A stretch of 64,000 bases of DNA, taken from contig NZ_CP047654.1 in assembly GCF_030408915.1 (NCBI RefSeq), positions 1,364,001 through 1,428,000 on the forward strand, written 5' to 3'. How positions within the stretch are numbered: position 1 is the first letter of the stretch; every line of letters begins with the position of its first letter. Of this stretch, positions 61,463 through 64,000 are shown piece by piece. The notes under the pieces were generated by a model, which was given only the letters and a program-made list of their open reading frames with translations, was not told where the DNA came from and ran no database searches. Source of the DNA: Corynebacterium guangdongense. GTDB lineage: Bacteria; Actinomycetota; Actinomycetes; Mycobacteriales; Mycobacteriaceae. Position numbers and translations under genes: made by a program.

Positions 61463-62305
61463 TCAGATGCGGGCGATCCGCAGCTCCGAGGCGAGGATCG
61501 CCTGGGCGCCGACTGCGTGGAGCTCATCCATGATGTGGTTGGCTTCCTTGCGTGGCACCATCGCGCGGACGGCGACCCAGTTCTCCCGCGACAGCGGGGA
61601 CACGGTCGCGCCGGACAGGCCCGGCGTGATGGCCTGGGCGGCCGCGAGGTCGTCGCGGCAGACGTTGTAGTCGATCATCAGGTAGTTCTGCGCGGTGAGG
61701 ATGCCGCGGATGCGGCCGAGGACGCGGCGGTCCTCATCGGTGAGCTCCCGGTCCGCGCGCTTGACGACGACCGCCTCCGAGTCGACGATCGGTTCGCCGA
61801 AGGGGGCGAGCCCGTGGGCGCGCAGGGTGTTGCCGGTGGAAACGACGTCGGCGATGACGTCGGCGACGCCCAGCTTGATGGAGATTTCCACGGCGCCGTC
61901 GAGGCGGGTGACCTCGGCGCTCATGCCGTGCTCGGCCAGGAAGGTGCGCACCAGGTTGGGGTAGCTGGTGGCGATTCGCTTGCCGTCGAGGTCCTGCACG
62001 GTCCAGGTCTCGTCCTTCGGGGCGGCGAAGCGGAAGGTGGAGCCGCCGAAGCCCAGCTCGAGGACCTCCTCCACGTCCGCCAGTGAGTCTCCGGCGAGAT
62101 CACGGCCGGTGATCCCCAGGTCGATCTGACCGTTGGCGACGTAGATGGCGATGTCCTTCGGGCGAAGGAAGAAGAACTCCACGTCGTTGACGGTGTCGAC
62201 GATGTTGAGTTCCTTCTCCCGGCGGCCCTTGTAACCGGCCTCCTTGAGGATGGCGACGGCGGCTTCGGACAGCGCCCCCTTGTTGGGGACTGCGATGGTG
62301 ATCAT
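61463..62305 (-). CDS. hisG: ATP phosphoribosyltransferase, long form
   Basis: 280 residues. Starts MITIAVPNKGALSEAAVAIL; PRPP-binding loop in the DVVSTGNTLRAHGL region; the last 80 residues form the ACT-like domain of the long form that binds histidine for feedback inhibition. First step of histidine synthesis. Directly follows hisE. Confidence 0.96.
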   Translation of the reverse strand: MITIAVPNKGALSEAAVAILKEAGYKGRREKELNIVDTVNDVEFFFLRPKDIAIYVANGQIDLGITGRDLAGDSLADVEEVLELGFGGSTFRFAAPKDETWTVQDLDGKRIATSYPNLVRTFLAEHGMSAEVTRLDGAVEISIKLGVADVIADVVSTGNTLRAHGLAPFGEPIVDSEAVVVKRADRELTDEDRRVLGRIRGILTAQNYLMIDYNVCRDDLAAAQAITPGLSGATVSPLSRENWVAVRAMVPRKEANHIMDELHAVGAQAILASELRIARI

Positions 62306-62326
62306 GTGTGCGGTGCTCCGGGGTTT

Positions 62327-62590
62327 TTAGAGGTACTTGTAGATGTCGTCCAGGGTCAGGCCACGCTTGACCATCATGACCTGGGTCCAGTACATCAGCT
62401 GACTGATTTCTTCAGCGAGCTCATCGTCGGACTGGTACTCAGCGGCAATCCACACTTCACCGGCCTCTTCGATGACCTTCTTGCCGATATGATGCACGCC
62501 CTTGTCGAGTGCGTCGACGGTACCGGAGCCCTCGGGGCGCTCGGTAACCTTGGCGGTCAATTCGGCAAACAGAGAGTCAAAGTTCTTCAC
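62327..62590 (-). CDS. hisE: Phosphoribosyl-ATP pyrophosphatase
   Basis: 87 residues from GTG 62590. Helical MazG-like fold with the Mg-binding [14 protein letters not shown] (ExxE) and [13 protein letters not shown] segments. Second step of histidine synthesis. The start overlaps the HAD gene stop by 14 bases. Confidence 0.95.
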   Translation of the reverse strand: MKNFDSLFAELTAKVTERPEGSGTVDALDKGVHHIGKKVIEEAGEVWIAAEYQSDDELAEEISQLMYWTQVMMVKRGLTLDDIYKYL

Positions 62591-63269
62591 GGTCAGTAAG
62601 ACTAGCCCACCACTGCCCCAGCGTCCGCGCAGAGACACCGTCAAAGCCGATCTCCCCCGCCAAAGAACGGATCGGGACTACACCCGCAGGGGGATCATCG
62701 GACAGTCCGATCACCTTCGCCCCGGACGCCGCGGCGGCCGTCATGCCCGCGACGGAGTCCTCGAAGACCAGGCACTCCGAGGGGTGCCTGCCGACGCGGC
62801 GGGCGGCTTCCACATACATGTCCGGGTAGGGCTTAGCCCGGGTGACCTCGTCACCGGTGATGGAGTCGACGAAGAACTCCCGGCCGACGGCGTCGATGGA
62901 GGGGTCGGCGAGTTCACGCTCGGTGTTGGTGGTCACCAGCATCGGCAGGTCGGCGGACCTGAGCTCGGCGAGCAGCTCACGCACCCCCGGGTTGGGTGCG
63001 AGCCGACCGGCCATGAGCTCGGCCATGCGGTCGTACATCCAGCGACGCTCGACGCTGTACTCGACGTCCACCCCCGCCCACTCCGACAGAATCGACAACG
63101 TGTTGGCGAAACTGCCGCCCACGGTCTTCTCACGGACCTCGGGGGTGATGCGACGGCCGAGCTTCTCGCTGAGCTCGAAGGTGGCGATGCCCCAGAGGGG
63201 CTCGGAATCGACCAGCGTGCCGTCCATGTCCCAGAAGATGGCCGCCGGCAGCCTGTTTCTAGTCGTCAA
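62577..63269 (-). CDS. HAD-superfamily phosphatase, beta-phosphoglucomutase-like
   Basis: 230 residues if it starts at TTG 63269, inside the end of the upstream gene; no ATG or GTG lies before the catalytic motif, and CTG 63248 is an alternative. HAD motifs: [15 protein letters not shown] (motif I), VTTNTERE (II), [15 protein letters not shown] (III) and [12 protein letters not shown] (IV), with a helical cap between. In actinobacteria a HAD gene beside hisE/hisG is common; a phosphatase role is likely, substrate unknown. Confidence 0.85.
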   Translation of the reverse strand: MTTRNRLPAAIFWDMDGTLVDSEPLWGIATFELSEKLGRRITPEVREKTVGGSFANTLSILSEWAGVDVEYSVERRWMYDRMAELMAGRLAPNPGVRELLAELRSADLPMLVTTNTERELADPSIDAVGREFFVDSITGDEVTRAKPYPDMYVEAARRVGRHPSECLVFEDSVAGMTAAAASGAKVIGLSDDPPAGVVPIRSLAGEIGFDGVSARTLGQWWASLTDREEL

Positions 63270-63642
63270 AGCTCGGCAACTCCGCCAGCGCCTCGTCATC
63301 GGCGCCGGTGGCCCCGGCCGCGGCGACGATGAGTTCCTGGATCTCCTCCCACTCCTCGGGCTCCAGGATCGCGTCCTCGTGCCGGGAGTTGAAGGCGCGC
63401 AGCCGATCGACGGATGCGTTGACCACCGTAGCCAGGGCCTCCCCGTCCGGATCGTCGGGCAGCAGCTCAAGGGCGTCGAGCATCTTCTCGAGGATGCTCT
63501 TGAGCTCGGGCAGCGCCTTCGCGTCGAAAGGGGCTTCCCAGAACTCGGTCTCCCCCTCCTGGAGGTAGGAACCGGTGGCGAACTCAGTCAGGGTGGCGAT
63601 GAACTGGTCCACATCCGACTGGAAGTCTGAACGAATCGTCAT
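63259..63642 (-). CDS. Small acidic protein of unknown function
   Basis: 127 residues from ATG 63642; ATG 63651 and GTG 63657 are in-frame alternatives. Starts MTIRSDFQSDVDQFIATL and is rich in Glu and Asp throughout, with predicted helices (LPELKSILEKMLDALELLP, EEWEEIQELIVAA). Lies between mshC and the HAD gene with overlaps on both sides. No family recognised. Confidence 0.7.
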   Translation of the reverse strand: MTIRSDFQSDVDQFIATLTEFATGSYLQEGETEFWEAPFDAKALPELKSILEKMLDALELLPDDPDGEALATVVNASVDRLRAFNSRHEDAILEPEEWEEIQELIVAAAGATGADDEALAELPSFDD

Positions 63643-63657
63643 GCTGGCCATTCTCAC

Positions 63658-64000
63658 TCAAAATCCACGCAAGCGCACGCCAAGCAGCGCATCGGTCGCG
63701 GAGGCGATGAGATCGGCGGCCTCATCCTCGTGGTCGACGGCGGCGGCTGAGCGTTCGGCCCACGCGTCGAGGACCGCGACCGCCCCCGCGGTGTCGAGGT
63801 CGTCGGCCAGGCGCTGACGCAGCTGGCGGACGGTGTCCTCGGCGTCAGCAAGCGAGCCGGGTGTGGCCAGGGCCCGGCGCCAGCGGGCGAGGCGGGCCTC
63901 GTTCTCCTCCAGCAGGTCCTGGGTCCAGTCCCGGTCCTGCCGGTAGTGGTCCGCGTAGATGCCCAGGCGGATCGCCGAGGGGTCATGACCGGCGGCGGTG
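63658..64000 (-). CDS. mshC: Cysteine--glucosaminyl-inositol ligase MshC, 3' end only
   Basis: The last 113 codons are visible, entering at the right edge and ending in TGA at 63660-63658. Residues GHDPSAIRLGIYADHYRQD and a C-terminus ending DALLGVRLRGF match the helical tail of MshC, the class I aminoacyl-tRNA-synthetase-like enzyme of mycothiol synthesis. No start lies in the window. Overlaps nearly abut the small acidic protein. Confidence 0.85.
   Translation of the reverse strand, partial: TAAGHDPSAIRLGIYADHYRQDRDWTQDLLEENEARLARWRRALATPGSLADAEDTVRQLRQRLADDLDTAGAVAVLDAWAERSAAAVDHEDEAADLIASATDALLGVRLRGF

Overview
The window is a GC-rich stretch of an actinobacterial chromosome that fits Corynebacterium. 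Diagnostic features are the order secA2 - odhI - MerR - DUF151 - MerR, an arc-dop-pup-pafA-pafBC-tatAC-helY run without proteasome subunit genes, rbpA, ppm1 next to a separate lnt, and mycothiol gene mshC at the right edge. I see no phage, insertion sequence or CRISPR array; it reads as core genome. Species cannot be fixed from sequence alone.

Layout. 1-4.2 kb (+): a UbiB/AarF kinase cut by the left edge, a photolyase and a sucrase/ferredoxin-like protein. 4.2-5.8 kb: a two-helix membrane protein, a small acidic 53-residue gene with its own promoter and terminator, and tRNA-Pro(GGG). 5.8-7.4 kb (-): YchJ-like protein and an alpha/beta hydrolase-OsmC fusion. 7.5-12.8 kb (+): secA2, odhI and two MerR regulators around a bifunctional-nuclease protein. 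12.9-19.2 kb (-): a VWA-like protein, a conserved protein, two CorC/CNNM proteins and a DEAD-box helicase. 19.3-22.8 kb (-): a secreted phosphoesterase and gnd. 22.9-26.9 kb: thioesterase, corA, methyltransferase and a thiD-tenA fusion under a TPP riboswitch. 26.9-31 kb: ndh, a cyclopropane-synthase-like methyltransferase and an FAD reductase. 31-33.4 kb: panB-panC, a 400-base orphan GC-rich block and a 50-residue membrane protein. 33.4-38 kb: YceI, zinc-ribbon protein, rbpA, ppm1, lnt, fxsA. 38-43.6 kb: lipase, CobG-like protein, SDR, dioxygenase, M24 peptidase, trypsin-like protease. 43.5-55.2 kb (-): a ten-gene run trmI-arc-dop-pup-pafA-pafB-pafC-tatA-tatC-helY. 55.3-64 kb: CinA-like amidase, aspartyl aminopeptidase, RecB-like nuclease, fhs, aspA, hisG, hisE, HAD phosphatase, a small acidic protein and the 3' end of mshC.

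The most distinctive system is pupylation without a proteasome: Pup, its ligase, its deamidase/depupylase and the ring ATPase are all present, prcA/prcB are not in the cluster, and the ATPase lacks the C-terminal proteasome-docking tail. Other points of interest are the 53-residue gene (PorA/PorH-like in size and charge), an OsmC domain with no cysteine, a start codon sitting directly on the closing helix of a TPP riboswitch, a SigH-type promoter candidate in front of rbpA, and a dyad at the expected start of the odhI transcript.
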